From JAXMDT01 sp046348685 (lineage in GTDB: Bacteria > Pseudomonadota > Alphaproteobacteria > Rickettsiales > UBA998): a stretch of 64,000 bases of DNA. The translations under genes were made by a program, and so were the position numbers. The notes beneath the pieces are model-generated. The model saw nothing but the letters and a program-made list of their open reading frames with translations, made no database searches and had not been told where the DNA came from. The stretch is taken from NCBI GenBank assembly GCA_046348685.1, contig JAXMDT010000004.1, forward strand, positions 1 through 64,000, given 5' to 3'. Of this stretch, positions 36,934 to 46,039 are shown piece by piece. How positions within the stretch are numbered: position 1 is the stretch's first letter; each line of letters opens with the position of its first letter.

Positions 36934-37785
36934 ATGAAAACACTTTCCAGTGCGCTCACGAATCATTTGCAGCAGGACGTTACGACACTGGCCACGTGCT
37001 GGAAACTGACGCGGCGCGATGGTGCCGTGATGGGATTTACCGACCATGACCGTGATCTAACCGTGAGCGGACAGAGTTACGTCGCCGCCACGGGTTTCAC
37101 GCCGACCGCCATTGAGGGGTCGGCAGGGCTGGCGGTTGATAATCTCGATGTGGAAGGCATGCTCGATAGCGCCGCAATCTCGGAAGAAGATATCCATGCC
37201 GGAAAATACGATCATGCTGAGATCGAAGTATTCATGGTGAATTACATGTCTCCCTCCGATGGCATCTTGCCTCTGCGCACCGGTTGGCTCGGCGAGGTGC
37301 GGTATACGAGTGGGAAATTCGTGGCGGAGGTGAGGGGGCTGACGCAGCGTTTGCAGCAGCGCGTCGGCGAGCTTTATTCGCCCGGTTGCCGCGCTGACTT
37401 TGGTGACAGCCGTTGCAAAATCAACTTAGCGACGTTCACCACGACCGGCACGCTGACTGGCGCGACATCGCGCACTGTTTTACTGGATTCAGCGCGCACC
37501 GAAAATTCCGGCGTGTTTTCATTTGGCCGCATCACCTTTACAAGCGGTGCGAATGACGGCATCAGTATGGAGATCAAGCAATATACCAAAGGCAAAATGA
37601 TGCTGGTATTGCCGCTGCCCTATCAACCGCAGGCAGGGAATGCCTACACGATCACGCAAGGCTGCGATAAGAGTTTTTCTACGTGCAAAACGCGCTACAA
37701 CAACGCGGTGAACTTTCGCGGTGAACCGCATGTGCCAGGGCTCGATCGGATTTTAGAGACAGCAAGTACAAGAAGCGAGTGGTAA
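36934..37785 (+). CDS. GTA/phage tail hub protein, DUF2163 (g13-like)
   Basis: 283 residues of the DUF2163/TIGR02218 family, GTA g13 (lambda gpL-like tail-tip hub). Signatures: ATCWKLTRRDGAVMGFTDHD, the VAATGF segment, and a C-terminal block with four cysteines, C152-x8-C161 and C244-x6-C251, suited to an Fe-S or other metal cluster as reported for relatives. Start supported by GAGG upstream. The usual partners g14 (NlpC/P60 peptidase) and g15 do not follow; phaC lies tail-to-tail with no spacer. Confidence 0.9.
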   Translation: MKTLSSALTNHLQQDVTTLATCWKLTRRDGAVMGFTDHDRDLTVSGQSYVAATGFTPTAIEGSAGLAVDNLDVEGMLDSAAISEEDIHAGKYDHAEIEVFMVNYMSPSDGILPLRTGWLGEVRYTSGKFVAEVRGLTQRLQQRVGELYSPGCRADFGDSRCKINLATFTTTGTLTGATSRTVLLDSARTENSGVFSFGRITFTSGANDGISMEIKQYTKGKMMLVLPLPYQPQAGNAYTITQGCDKSFSTCKTRYNNAVNFRGEPHVPGLDRILETASTRSEW

Positions 37786-39600
37786 CTACTCCGATTTCAC
37801 CTTCACATAGCTTCCCGGAGCGTCTTCAATAGGCTTGTATCCGGCGCTGCCGGGTTTACGGGCTTTGACGTTATCGCCCGCAAACTGCTGCTGCCACATA
37901 TCCCAATGCGGCCACCAGGAACCTGAAGTTTCCGCTGCACCTTCGAGCCATTTGTCGGCAGTCATGCCGGGTTTTACATCTTGCGTCCAGAACGGGTACT
38001 TGTTTTTGCTGGGAGGATTGATGACGCCCGCGATATGGCCTGATCCTGAAAGCACAAAGGTGACATCGCCATCGTAGATACCGGTTGAATCAAACGTCGA
38101 CCGCCACGGCGCGATATGATCCTCGCGGCAGGAGAGAATGTAAGTCGGCGTTTCGATTGTGTGCAGGTTGATGCTAATATCATCAACGGTAATACCGCCC
38201 GGCACGATAAGCCGATTACGCTGATACATGTTGCGCAGGTAAAACGAATGCATCTTCGCCGGCATGCGCGTCGAATCGTCGTTCCAATAAAGCAGATCGA
38301 ACGGGAACGGGTCCTTGCCGAGCAGATAATTATTCACGACAAACGACCAGATAAGATCGTTGGCGCGCAGCATGCTGAACGTCGTCGCCATCTCGCGGCC
38401 TTCGAGATAGCCTTTTTCGTCCATACGGTCTTCGAGGGAGCGCAATTGCTCTTCGTCGATGAAGACGCCGAGTTCGCCTGGCTCGGAAAAATTGATCATC
38501 GTTGTAAGATACGTGGCCGATGCGACGACGCTTTCCTGGCCTTTCGCGTGGAGGTAGGCAAGGGTGATGGCGAGCAGGGTTCCCCCTAAGCAATATCCCA
38601 TGCAGGATACTTGCGGTGCGCCAGTGATCTCGCGGATAACATCGATCGCGGTGAGCGGGCCTTCCTGCATATAATCCGCAAAAGTCTTTTCTTTCAGCGT
38701 ATCGTCCGGGTTCACCCAAGATACGCAGAATACCGTATAACCCTGTGACACCAGCCATTTGATCAGCGAATTCTCCGGCTGCATGTCGAAAATATAGTAT
38801 TTATTGATCCAGGCAGGGATGAGAAGCAAGGGGATTTCATGTACCTGTTTCGTTGCCGGCGTATACTGGATAAGTTGCATCAGGTCGTTCTGAAAAACCA
38901 CTTCACCCGGTGTCGTCGCCAGGTTTTCACCCAGCGAGAATTTGGTCTTGTCCGTTGTGCTGACGGCAAGTTTGCCGCGGCCGCGCTCGATATCAACGCG
39001 CATGTTCTTCAGGCCGCGCATCAAATTCTCGCCGTTGCTGTCCAATGTCGTTTTCAGCACTTCGGGGTTGGTCAAAAAGAAATTCGTCGGCGCTACCGCG
39101 TCGATATATTGGCGTGCGTAGAAATCAATTTTCTGCGCCGTCTTTGGATCGATGTCATGCACTGATCGCATCGTCTCGCGCAGCCAGCGGGCGCTGACCA
39201 TGTAGGATTGTTTAATAAAATCGAAAATAGCGCTCTCTTCCCAGGCAGGATCCTTGAACCGGCGATCCGTTTTAGCGGGTGTTACCGTCGGGGCTTTTTC
39301 ATGCCCGAAGAACTTCTCGACCGACTGCTGCCACATATGCATGTAATCCTGCCAGAAGGAAACCTGCAGGTTCATCAATCGCGCCGGATCGGAGGCAAGC
39401 TTGCCAATCGCATCCATGAAAGCATTGGAAATATTGAGAAGATCGCGCTCCTGCGCCAGGGCGCTTGCCGAATCGCTACCCTCCATCAGCATCTGGATGA
39501 TCAACTGCCATTCGTGCGCCGCCTGCGCCATGTTATGCGCAAATAATACGGGATCGTAGCCCTGTTGCGGGATTGTCTTTGCCATTGCCGAGCGTTTCAT
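37786..39600 (-). CDS. phaC: Class I poly(3-hydroxyalkanoate) synthase
   Basis: A 604-residue synthase that polymerises 3-hydroxyacyl-CoA on storage granules. The lipase-like box GYCLGGT holds the catalytic Cys (residue 337). The Asp and His are in SCREDHIAPW and SGSGHIAGVINPP. PhaC-N block: FYARQYIDAVAPTNFFLTNP. Length is that of class I enzymes that act without PhaE or PhaR subunits. A second in-frame ATG at 39585 is possible. No phaA, phaB or phasin gene is nearby. Convergent with the g13-like gene. Confidence 0.96.
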   Translation of the reverse strand: MKRSAMAKTIPQQGYDPVLFAHNMAQAAHEWQLIIQMLMEGSDSASALAQERDLLNISNAFMDAIGKLASDPARLMNLQVSFWQDYMHMWQQSVEKFFGHEKAPTVTPAKTDRRFKDPAWEESAIFDFIKQSYMVSARWLRETMRSVHDIDPKTAQKIDFYARQYIDAVAPTNFFLTNPEVLKTTLDSNGENLMRGLKNMRVDIERGRGKLAVSTTDKTKFSLGENLATTPGEVVFQNDLMQLIQYTPATKQVHEIPLLLIPAWINKYYIFDMQPENSLIKWLVSQGYTVFCVSWVNPDDTLKEKTFADYMQEGPLTAIDVIREITGAPQVSCMGYCLGGTLLAITLAYLHAKGQESVVASATYLTTMINFSEPGELGVFIDEEQLRSLEDRMDEKGYLEGREMATTFSMLRANDLIWSFVVNNYLLGKDPFPFDLLYWNDDSTRMPAKMHSFYLRNMYQRNRLIVPGGITVDDISINLHTIETPTYILSCREDHIAPWRSTFDSTGIYDGDVTFVLSGSGHIAGVINPPSKNKYPFWTQDVKPGMTADKWLEGAAETSGSWWPHWDMWQQQFAGDNVKARKPGSAGYKPIEDAPGSYVKVKSE

Positions 39601-39686
39601 AGTAAGGCTATTATGTTCTTATGTAAGGTGGACAAAGCCTATACATCAGTCTACAGCTATTTGGAAATAAGAAATTGAGGAATTTC

Positions 39687-41033
39687 ATGCGTTCACGCGC
39701 CCCCATTTTGTCTTCATTCGTAGTGGCTACGTCCCTGACCACGTTAACGCTTGCCGGATGCGGCCTTTATGAAAAGCAGCCGCCGCGATACAATACGGTA
39801 AGCGGCGCACGCCACGCTCCCGCATTGAACCCAAGCGGTGAGGGTCTGAAGGAATTCCCGCCGCGCGAAGCACGCGCCATGTACGAATACGAGCAGGATA
39901 ATATCCGGGCCGATCGTGAATATCCCGGCACGGAAGAAGCGCGCACTGAAAATGAATATCCGGTTGAAGCGTTAGGCACGAGTGCCACGCCCCCGCCTGG
40001 CATGCAGCCCATGTCTTCGCAGATGCCCGCACCTAATTCAGGCAGTGCGGAGCCGTCCCCGCTTTATTACCTTGAACAACAGGGAATGGCGCCTGCAGGC
40101 GGAATGGCTCCGGCTCAGATGAGCACGCAGGAAGCAGCGCCGACGACGCCGATCGCATCAGCTCCCATGGCCCCTGCACAGTATGAACAGCAGCAAACCG
40201 CAATGCCCGCGGAAACCCTCCCTGAGGATGCCAACACATTTCCGCATCTTGGCGATGTACCAGCGGCCAACCAGCAGATAAGGCAGGAAGCACAAAATGC
40301 GCGTAATGAAGCGAATCAGGCATTTGCCGAGCAGCCCGCCATGCTGGATGCTAATGAAGAAAAGCGGCAACAGGTAAATCAGGCGGCGGCGGATAATTCC
40401 ATGATGCCACCGCCACCGCCGGTAGACGAGTCGAGCGAAGTTGTTGCTGATTTTTCGGCAGATGCCGTTGCTCCTGCGCCGCAGCAACGCCGCATGCTGA
40501 CCAGTGAAGAGGTTGACCAGGCCGTGCAGCCAAATGGTGTCTATGACCAGAATGCATCGCCGCTCGCTGCGCCGAATTCCGCAGAAGCTGAACTGCATTC
40601 TCAATTGGCTCAGGAAACAATGCCGCCTGCGAATGCGCCTGCATTGACGGCGCCGCAGCCGCCGATGATGAGCGCTGCGCCTCCACCGCCGCCGCCTTAT
40701 GATGTGCCGCCGGAGCAGATGCAGCCACCTGCGGATATGATGCCGCCACCTCCACCGCCGCAAGCTTCCGCTGCCCCGCTGCGTCCGCTGGATAATGTGT
40801 ATGGTGGTGAACCTGTGCGTCAGCCCATCTATGATCCAAATACGGCGCAGCAGCCAGTCGAAGTACAGGAATATCCAACCGTTGCCGCACAGCAGCCGCT
40901 GGTGCTCACGCCGCCAGGTGGCTCTCAGCTGAATCCGCCTTCAGGCAATCTGCAGCGCCGGGCCCAATACCTGCAGGAGTCGCGTTATGCCCGTATGCGT
41001 AGCGCGCACCGAGCGGCGCCGCGTACTTACTAA
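39687..41033 (+). CDS. Pro/Gln/Ala-rich lipoprotein
   Basis: The start at 39687 has GAGG seven bases upstream. A lipoprotein signal ends LTLAGC (lipidated Cys25). The remaining ~420 residues are low-complexity: many Met-Pro, Gln and Ala runs, PPPPPYDVPPEQMQPP and MMPPPPPPQ blocks, and little hydrophobic core. It is probably anchored in the outer membrane with an extended, disordered periplasmic part. No enzyme domain seen. It ends 12 bp before the aminotransferase gene. Confidence 0.8.
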   Translation: MRSRAPILSSFVVATSLTTLTLAGCGLYEKQPPRYNTVSGARHAPALNPSGEGLKEFPPREARAMYEYEQDNIRADREYPGTEEARTENEYPVEALGTSATPPPGMQPMSSQMPAPNSGSAEPSPLYYLEQQGMAPAGGMAPAQMSTQEAAPTTPIASAPMAPAQYEQQQTAMPAETLPEDANTFPHLGDVPAANQQIRQEAQNARNEANQAFAEQPAMLDANEEKRQQVNQAAADNSMMPPPPPVDESSEVVADFSADAVAPAPQQRRMLTSEEVDQAVQPNGVYDQNASPLAAPNSAEAELHSQLAQETMPPANAPALTAPQPPMMSAAPPPPPPYDVPPEQMQPPADMMPPPPPPQASAAPLRPLDNVYGGEPVRQPIYDPNTAQQPVEVQEYPTVAAQQPLVLTPPGGSQLNPPSGNLQRRAQYLQESRYARMRSAHRAAPRTY

Positions 41034-41045
41034 ACGGTTCGTCAC

Positions 41046-42256
41046 ATGGCTGGACCCAATGATTTCTATCGCATCAAGCGGCTACCGCCGTATGTTTTTG
41101 CTGAGGTAAACGGCAAAAAAGCGAAAATGCGTGCCGCAGGTCGTGACATTATCGATCTTGGCATGGGCAATCCCGACTCACCGACGCCACCGCATATCGT
41201 CGATAAGCTGAAAGAAGTGGTGAGTGACAATGCCACCCATGGCTATTCCGTCTCTCGCGGGATTCCGGGCCTTCGCCGCGCGCAAGCGGCATATTATCAA
41301 CGGCGGTTCGGTGTAGAGCTCGATTTCGATAAGGAAATCGTCGTCACCATTGGGTCTAAGGAAGGGCTCGCTAATTTGCTGCAGGCCATAACCGCGCCGG
41401 GCGATATGGTGATGGTGCCAAATCCCAGCTATCCCATCCATCCTTACGGTTCGATTATCGTGGGCGCGTCCGTATGGCACCTGCCGAAAGTACCGGACGT
41501 CAGCTTCGTGACGTTGCTGAAGCGCGCTATCAAACATTGCTGCCCGACGCCGACAGTGCTGATTTTAAGCTATCCCTGTAATCCTACCTCGGAGACGGTC
41601 GATCTCGCATTCTATGAAGAAGTAATCGACATTTGCAAATACCACGGTATCTGGGTCATTTCCGATCTGGCGTACTGCGAGATTTATTACAATGAAAACC
41701 CGCCGCCTTCGGTGTTACAGGTGAAAGGCGCAAAAGACATCGCCATCGAATTCACGACGATGAGCAAAACCTATTCTATGGCCGGATGGCGCATTGGCTT
41801 TGGCGTCGGCAATCCGACACTGGTCGGCGCGTTGACTAAAATGAAATCCTATCTTGATTACGGCGCGTTTACGCCAATTCAGGCCGCGGCTGCCTATGCG
41901 CTGAACGGGCCGCAGGATTGTGTAGCCGAGTTCCGCAAAATGTATAAAGAGCGCCGCGATGTGCTGGTGAAAAGGCCTTAATGAGGCGGGCTGGCAGGTG
42001 ACGCCGCCTGATGCCAGCATGTTTCTATGGGCGCCGATTCCTGACGGTTAAGCATCTGGGATCGCTCGCCTTCTCCCAACTCCTTATGGAAAAGGCAGAA
42101 GTTGCCGTGGCTCCCGGTATCGGATTCGGCGAATATGGCGACGGGCATGTACGCATCGCTCTAGTGGAAAACAAGCAACGTCTTCGCCAGGCTATACGCA
42201 ATATCAAAGGCTTCCTGCATGAAGATCCGGAAAAGCTGGCAAAGGAAACAGCGTAA
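41046..42256 (+). pseudogene. alaC: Class I/II aminotransferase (AlaC / DapL-like), two frameshifts
   Basis: The first 310 codons encode a PLP aminotransferase (IIDLGMGNPDSPTPPHIVDK, VPNPSYPIHPYG, SYPCNPTSET, PLP lysine in MSKTYSMAGWRIGFG). One extra A in the run at 41970-41973 shifts the frame to GLNEAGWQVTPPDASMFLWA. About two missing bases at 42049-42052 shift it again to HLGSLAFSQLLMEKAEVAVA and on to 42256. All three pieces fit the family, so the gene would be whole if both breaks were repaired. It stands before hom and glpX. The choice between alanine transaminase and LL-DAP aminotransferase is uncertain. Confidence 0.82.
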
Positions 42257-42300
42257 ACTTCCGCTTTGCAGAGCACAATAAACCCTGTATTCACCTCAAC

Positions 42301-43593
42301 ATGACAAAACCAATGCATATAGGCGTGGCGGGGCTTGGCACCGTGGGTGGCGGAGTAGTGAAAATCCTCCAGAACCAGGCGGAAATGTTAACCCAGCGCA
42401 CGGGACGCAAACTCGTGCTGACCGCGATTTCGGCACGCAACCGCGGCAAGGATCGCGGATTCAATCTTTCCGGTATTGAATGGTTCGACGATCCGGTGGC
42501 GCTGGCGAAGTCGGATAAAGTCGATGTTCTGGTTGAGGTTATTGGCGGTTCGGAAGGCGCGGCCCGACATGCCTGCGAAGCGGCGCTGATGGCCGGAAAA
42601 CCGGTGGTCACGGCGAATAAGGCGCTAGTCGCGCATCACGGCGGACTGCTCGCGCAACTGGCCGAGGAAAAGAAAACACCATTTGCATTTGAAGCAGCAG
42701 TGGCAGGCGGTATCCCGATTATCAAATTATTGCGTGAAGGATTGGCGGCAAATCGGTTCAAGCGCGTGACTGGAATTCTAAATGGAACATGCAATTATAT
42801 TTTGACCTCAATGGAATATTCCGGCGCATCGTTTGACGATGCGCTTAAAGCAGCGCAGGAAAAGGGCTATGCGGAAGCCGATCCGACGTTCGATATCGAT
42901 GGGATGGATACGGCGCATAAGCTTGCCATCGTTTCGGCGCTGGCGTTCGGCATGCTGCCAAACCTGAATGATTTGCATGTCGAAGGCATTCGCACCGTTT
43001 CCGGGGAAGATGTGAAATATGCCGCCGAGTTGGGTTATCGCATCAAGTTACTTGGCGTGTGCGCGCAGCATGAAAAAGGTATCGAGCAGCATGTGTATCC
43101 GGCACTCGTTCCGTCCAAATCGCCGATTGGCGAAGTAGAAGGCGTCTTCAACGCATTGCAGGTGGAAGGGGATTCGGTGGGTAGCGTCTTCATTGAAGGG
43201 CGCGGTGCGGGCGAGGGGCCAACGGCTTCGGCGATTGTTGCCGACCTTATCGATATCGCGCGTCATACTTATTTAAACCCCTTCGTGCTGGCAGCGAAGG
43301 CGCTGAATCAGCCGAAAATTATTTCAATGAAGCAGCTGACCATGTCTTATTATCTCCGCCTCAGGGTTGAAGATCAGGCGGGCGTGCTTGCCGATATAGC
43401 CTCCGCCTTCCGGGATGCGGGCGTTTCGGTATCCTCGCTTATCCAGCATGGTCACGATTCCTATGCGCCTGTCGACATCGTCATCATCACGCATCAGACG
43501 CCGGAAGAAAACATGCAGCGCGCACTGGAGCGCATCGCCACACTGAAGGCTATCATTCATTCCCCACACATGATAAGGATTGAGACACTATGA
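42301..43593 (+). CDS. hom: Homoserine dehydrogenase
   Basis: Reduces aspartate semialdehyde to homoserine, feeding threonine and methionine (metX is in this window). The 430-residue protein has an N-terminal NAD(P) motif GLGTVGGGVVKIL, the central catalytic domain (AAVAGGIPIIKLLREGL, NGTCNYILT, ADPTFDIDGMDTAHKL) and a C-terminal ACT domain (from about 350, LRVEDQAGVLADIASAF) for feedback control. Its stop overlaps glpX by four bases (ATGA). Confidence 0.97.
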   Translation: MTKPMHIGVAGLGTVGGGVVKILQNQAEMLTQRTGRKLVLTAISARNRGKDRGFNLSGIEWFDDPVALAKSDKVDVLVEVIGGSEGAARHACEAALMAGKPVVTANKALVAHHGGLLAQLAEEKKTPFAFEAAVAGGIPIIKLLREGLAANRFKRVTGILNGTCNYILTSMEYSGASFDDALKAAQEKGYAEADPTFDIDGMDTAHKLAIVSALAFGMLPNLNDLHVEGIRTVSGEDVKYAAELGYRIKLLGVCAQHEKGIEQHVYPALVPSKSPIGEVEGVFNALQVEGDSVGSVFIEGRGAGEGPTASAIVADLIDIARHTYLNPFVLAAKALNQPKIISMKQLTMSYYLRLRVEDQAGVLADIASAFRDAGVSVSSLIQHGHDSYAPVDIVIITHQTPEENMQRALERIATLKAIIHSPHMIRIETL

Positions 43594-44600
43594 AAAAAGC
43601 AACCGCAGAAAGAGATTACGACGTGGATTATTATATGGACCGCAATTTTGCACTGGAAGCTGTACGCGTTTCGGAAGCGGCGGCACTGGCTGCATCGCAC
43701 TGGACCGGACTCGGCAAGGAAAAAGATGCTGACCAAGCTGCGGTAAACGCGATGCGCGAAGCGTTGAACGGCCTGACGATTGACGGCACAGTCGTCATCG
43801 GTGAAGGCGAGCGTGACAAAGCCCCGATGCTTTATATCGGCGAAAAAGTAGGTACCGGAAGCGGTCCGGCGATTGATATCGCGCTTGATCCCCTGGAAGG
43901 CACGACGATCTGCGCGACCGGTGGCCCAAACTCGCTGGCCGTCATTGCCATGGCGGAAAAAGGCGGCTTTCTGCATGCGCCGGATGTCTATATGAGCAAA
44001 ATCGCCGTGGGTGGCGGATTGCCGGACGATGTCGTCAGCCTAGATGCATCGCCTGCGGAGAATATCAAGAATTTAGCGCGCGCCAAGAAAGTGGAAATGT
44101 CGGATATCACCGTCGTGATCCTGGACCGTGAGCGTCACAAGGAAATGATTGCGAAAACCCGTGAAGTCGGCGCCCGCGTTTATCTCATTCAGGATGGCGA
44201 TGTGGCAGGTGTGATCGCGACCTCGCGCGTCAATACCGGTGTTGATATGTATATGGGTATCGGCGGCGCGCCGGAAGGCGTGCTGGCTGCTGCGGCACTG
44301 CGCTGCATTGGCGGCCAAATGCAAGGACGTCTTTTGTTTGAAGCGGAGGAAGATAAAGCACGTGCCAAGCAAATGGGTGTGCACGATCTCAATAAAGTCT
44401 TTACGTTAAATGAGCTGGCTAAAGGCGATGTGATGTTCGCGGCAACCGGCGTCACCGATGGTTCGATGCTGCAAGGGGTGAAGCGCTATCAGCAGGGCGC
44501 GACGACGCAGTCCATCGTCATGCGCTCGAAAACCGGCACGGTGCGCATCATCAGCGCCGAGCACAATTTCGGACGCAAGACCTGGGTGGATAATAATTAG
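43590..44600 (+). CDS. glpX: Class II fructose-1,6-bisphosphatase
   Basis: A gluconeogenic phosphatase, 336 residues, GlpX family. Metal and phosphate motifs: VIGEGERDKAPMLYIGEKVG, DIALDPLEGTT, GIGGAPEGVLAAAALRC, ATGVTDGSMLQGV. Coupled to hom by ATGA. No class I enzyme gene is in the window. Confidence 0.95.
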   Translation: MKKATAERDYDVDYYMDRNFALEAVRVSEAAALAASHWTGLGKEKDADQAAVNAMREALNGLTIDGTVVIGEGERDKAPMLYIGEKVGTGSGPAIDIALDPLEGTTICATGGPNSLAVIAMAEKGGFLHAPDVYMSKIAVGGGLPDDVVSLDASPAENIKNLARAKKVEMSDITVVILDRERHKEMIAKTREVGARVYLIQDGDVAGVIATSRVNTGVDMYMGIGGAPEGVLAAAALRCIGGQMQGRLLFEAEEDKARAKQMGVHDLNKVFTLNELAKGDVMFAATGVTDGSMLQGVKRYQQGATTQSIVMRSKTGTVRIISAEHNFGRKTWVDNN

Positions 44601-44602
44601 GT

Positions 44603-45829
44603 CTAGTGATAGACGGTATAATTCGTCAGCCAGTACTTCTCGTTGACGGTGGCTTGATGGTCCGGCGCATTGATGTTGCCACCCCACATATCGTTGATGA
44701 AAAGACCTTTGATCATCATTTTTGCAGTGCTTTCGTAGATCAACATATTGGTGATTTCACCGGCCTGCTTTCCGTCGATCCATAAACGTGCGTAGCCGTT
44801 CGGTTGATCGAGGGTATTCAGTACAACTTCTTCTTCAATCCTTACCCACTTGCCACGAGGAATCGTACCACGTGCTGAGCTATCTCCGTACAGACAGCAA
44901 TGGCTTGAATCACATTTTGAAGCATTTTGAACCTGCCAAAGGCCGCTGGCGCCTCTATTTAAGTGATACGAATAAAGACTGGTGTTGGTGGAGGGGCTAT
45001 AGCGAATTGTATTTCTTACGACGAATCCCTGGCCATTCATTTGATTGATCATTGAAGTGCCTCCTCCTGCTGGACGATCGCCGCCCCAGATGCCATAACC
45101 TAGCTTGCCACCGCCCCGGTTACCGACGAAATTAGTGGGGAAGTAAACATTCATCGACACGCAAATCGCTGTCGTACCGCTAGGAAAGTTCCGGAAAGTA
45201 TAGGCCGTACTGGGAATTGGTCCCGGTTTGACGTTGCGTTGCAGAGCCATGATATTGCCCGGGCCGTAATCCACGGTCATCGATTGATTCATTTCCTGCT
45301 GCGACTGGCCCTTCGCTTCATACATTGCGAGCTGCTGGGTGATGCTGCCATAACGCTGGCGCAGAACATCCATTGCTGTCTTGCCTTTGTCTTCGGGTTT
45401 TAAATCCATGGCCCAGTATTGCTCGTAGCGTTGCGAACACGGCGAGGCGTTGCTTAATGGGGCATTATTGTTAGCAATACATTTACCGATCAAGAATTTG
45501 TGGGTGGGCGAGTTGACGCAGGCACCGGTTGGCTGCCGGAATGTCAAGCAGGCGGCTTTTGCCGGTGGCACCAGAATGGCTGGACCATCGTGGGTAGGAT
45601 TATTTCCCGGCGGCATGGCGGAAGGTACCGGCGACAGAGTGGGTTGTGGGTTATCAGGTGGGTTGGGTGTGAAATAGCACAGCCCGCTTTGCGGGTGATA
45701 GGCACAAAACTTCTCGAGATAAGAGTCGTTAGTTGGATCGAGTGAATCAATCTTGCTTTGTCCCTCATGGGCAAAGGCGAAATCCGCAAAAAAGAGGCAT
45801 GTCACAAGTGCGGAAAATAGCAGTTTCAT
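44603..45829 (-). CDS. Secreted protein with polysaccharide-lyase-like (PL14-type) domain
   Basis: The start at 45829 gives a clean signal peptide (MKLLFSALVTCLFFADFAFA). The N-terminal ~130 residues are Pro- and Cys-rich (FCAYHPQSGLCYFTPNPPDN). The C-terminal ~230 residues form a jelly-roll-like domain with GKLGYGIWGG, RNTIRYSPSTNTSLYSYHLN, RGKWVRIEEEVVLNTLDQPN and KGLFINDMWGGN, the pattern of alginate/glucuronan lyase family 14 and relatives. It probably acts on an external polysaccharide. Exact substrate and catalytic residues cannot be fixed. Its stop is two bases from the end of glpX. Confidence 0.7.
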   Translation of the reverse strand: MKLLFSALVTCLFFADFAFAHEGQSKIDSLDPTNDSYLEKFCAYHPQSGLCYFTPNPPDNPQPTLSPVPSAMPPGNNPTHDGPAILVPPAKAACLTFRQPTGACVNSPTHKFLIGKCIANNNAPLSNASPCSQRYEQYWAMDLKPEDKGKTAMDVLRQRYGSITQQLAMYEAKGQSQQEMNQSMTVDYGPGNIMALQRNVKPGPIPSTAYTFRNFPSGTTAICVSMNVYFPTNFVGNRGGGKLGYGIWGGDRPAGGGTSMINQMNGQGFVVRNTIRYSPSTNTSLYSYHLNRGASGLWQVQNASKCDSSHCCLYGDSSARGTIPRGKWVRIEEEVVLNTLDQPNGYARLWIDGKQAGEITNMLIYESTAKMMIKGLFINDMWGGNINAPDHQATVNEKYWLTNYTVYH

Positions 45830-46003
45830 GGTATATTCCATTGAATCATATTTTTTAGTATATCAAAAGCTTAAGCAAAAGAAAAACATACGTTGTGCAG
45901 ACGCAGCTATTTATTATATTAATTTTTCGTTACCTAAAAGCTGGTGAAGAAATAAATTATTTATCAATGACTTGTTTTGTAACAATCCGTAACAAACCGT
46001 GAT

Positions 46004-46033
46004 TTGTGCATTGCAGGATCGTAGGGCTATAGT
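46004..46033 (+). promoter_or_regulatory. Promoter candidate for lpxC, possibly leaderless
   Basis: TTGTGC (46004-46009), an 18-bp spacer and TATAGT (46028-46033). Transcription would begin about at the ATG (46040), and no ribosome site is visible. Just upstream is a tandem GTAACAAWCC repeat (about 45980-45999). Confidence 0.4.
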
Positions 46034-46039
46034 GCGCCC

